Origin: Rhodobacterales bacterium
GTDB lineage: Bacteria; Pseudomonadota; Alphaproteobacteria; Rhodobacterales; Rhodobacteraceae
Reading direction: 5' to 3'
NCBI GenBank assembly: GCA_025362795.1
Contig: JANYFE010000032.1
Coordinates: 1 to 32,257 of the forward strand
Length of the DNA stretch: 32,257 nucleotides
Positions 32,125 to 32,257 of this stretch are shown here, piece after piece. Position 1 is the first letter of the stretch. Each line of letters starts with the position of its first letter. Both the position numbers and the translations under genes were made by a program. The notes beneath the pieces were generated by a model. It was not told the DNA's origin and did no database searches. It worked only from the letters and a program-made list of their open reading frames with translations.

Positions 32125-32257
32125 TCAAATTTCAAGTGCAACGGTTGATCTGAAGGCCGCGAGTTCCTCGGCCATGGCTTCCTCGGGCGTTCTCCATCCG
32201 AGCGTTTTTCGGGGGCGCTGGTTCATCAGTCGCGCCACGTCGTTCAGTTCGGTCTGA
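32125..32257 (-). CDS. IS30-family transposase, C-terminal part
   Basis: The window edge cuts this gene. The visible 43 residues, ending at the TGA at 32125-32127, include LMNQRPRKTLGWRTPEEAM and then AEELAAFRSTVALEI; the N-RPRKTLGWRTPxE motif is the hallmark C-terminus of IS30-family transposases. The element's end probably lies within the 32 bp between the stop and the tRNA-His 3' end, so it sits right behind that tRNA. Confidence 0.85.
   Translation of the reverse strand, partial: QTELNDVARLMNQRPRKTLGWRTPEEAMAEELAAFRSTVALEI

Overview
The window is GC-rich DNA from an alphaproteobacterium, most likely a Rhodobacterales (Rhodobacteraceae-like) member. The support is the gene order ribE–unknown–ribB–ribH–nusB, an LdtR-like MarR regulator, an MmcB gene behind a GTTC-N7-GTTC SOS box (the alphaproteobacterial LexA motif), and a tRNA-His that has A73 with a G1:U72 pair, as known in this class.

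Region 1 (about 1-10,089) is accessory DNA of plasmid or integrative-element type. It opens with a broken Fic N-terminus and an AT-rich patch. Two toxin-antitoxin pairs follow on the minus strand (vapBC, parDE), then a small WGR-domain protein and a 65-aa unknown, and a divergent secreted protein. A DNA-transfer module comes next: virC2-like and virC1-like genes leave leftward from a 947-bp intergenic region full of repeats, and mobC, a VirD2-like MOBP relaxase and a VirD4-like coupling protein leave rightward from it. That intergenic region is the best origin-of-transfer candidate, with tandem ATCCTG cores, 16-bp periodic repeats and a nested 70-bp inverted repeat. No mating-pair (VirB) genes, replication initiator or integrase lie in the window.

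Region 2 (10,090-11,139) is a complete IS5-family (IS903-like) element. Its terminal repeats are intact but there is no target duplication. It cuts off a zinc-ribbon reading frame on its left, and no matching half lies on its right. It therefore marks the junction between mobile and chromosomal DNA.

Region 3 (11,140-32,257) reads as core chromosome: topoisomerase IV parE, a leftward terminator and possible small RNA, phd/doc, a glutathione transferase, a MATE pump, an aspartate-type aminotransferase, sdhE, a MarR regulator, and a minus-strand capsule operon (kpsS, a Wza/KpsD-like lipoprotein, kpsC). After it come the riboflavin genes with nusB, a LysR regulator, an outer-membrane DUF481-type barrel, a 46-aa membrane peptide, SOS-controlled mmcB, a small acidic protein, and two tandem, mutually similar small membrane proteins. 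The window closes with tRNA-His and the C-terminus of an IS30-family transposase.

Functionally, the left side is about mobility and stable maintenance. The right side covers chromosome decatenation, surface polysaccharide anchoring (Kdo linker synthesis and export), flavin synthesis and DNA repair. Functional calls rest on reading motifs by eye; no database search was possible.
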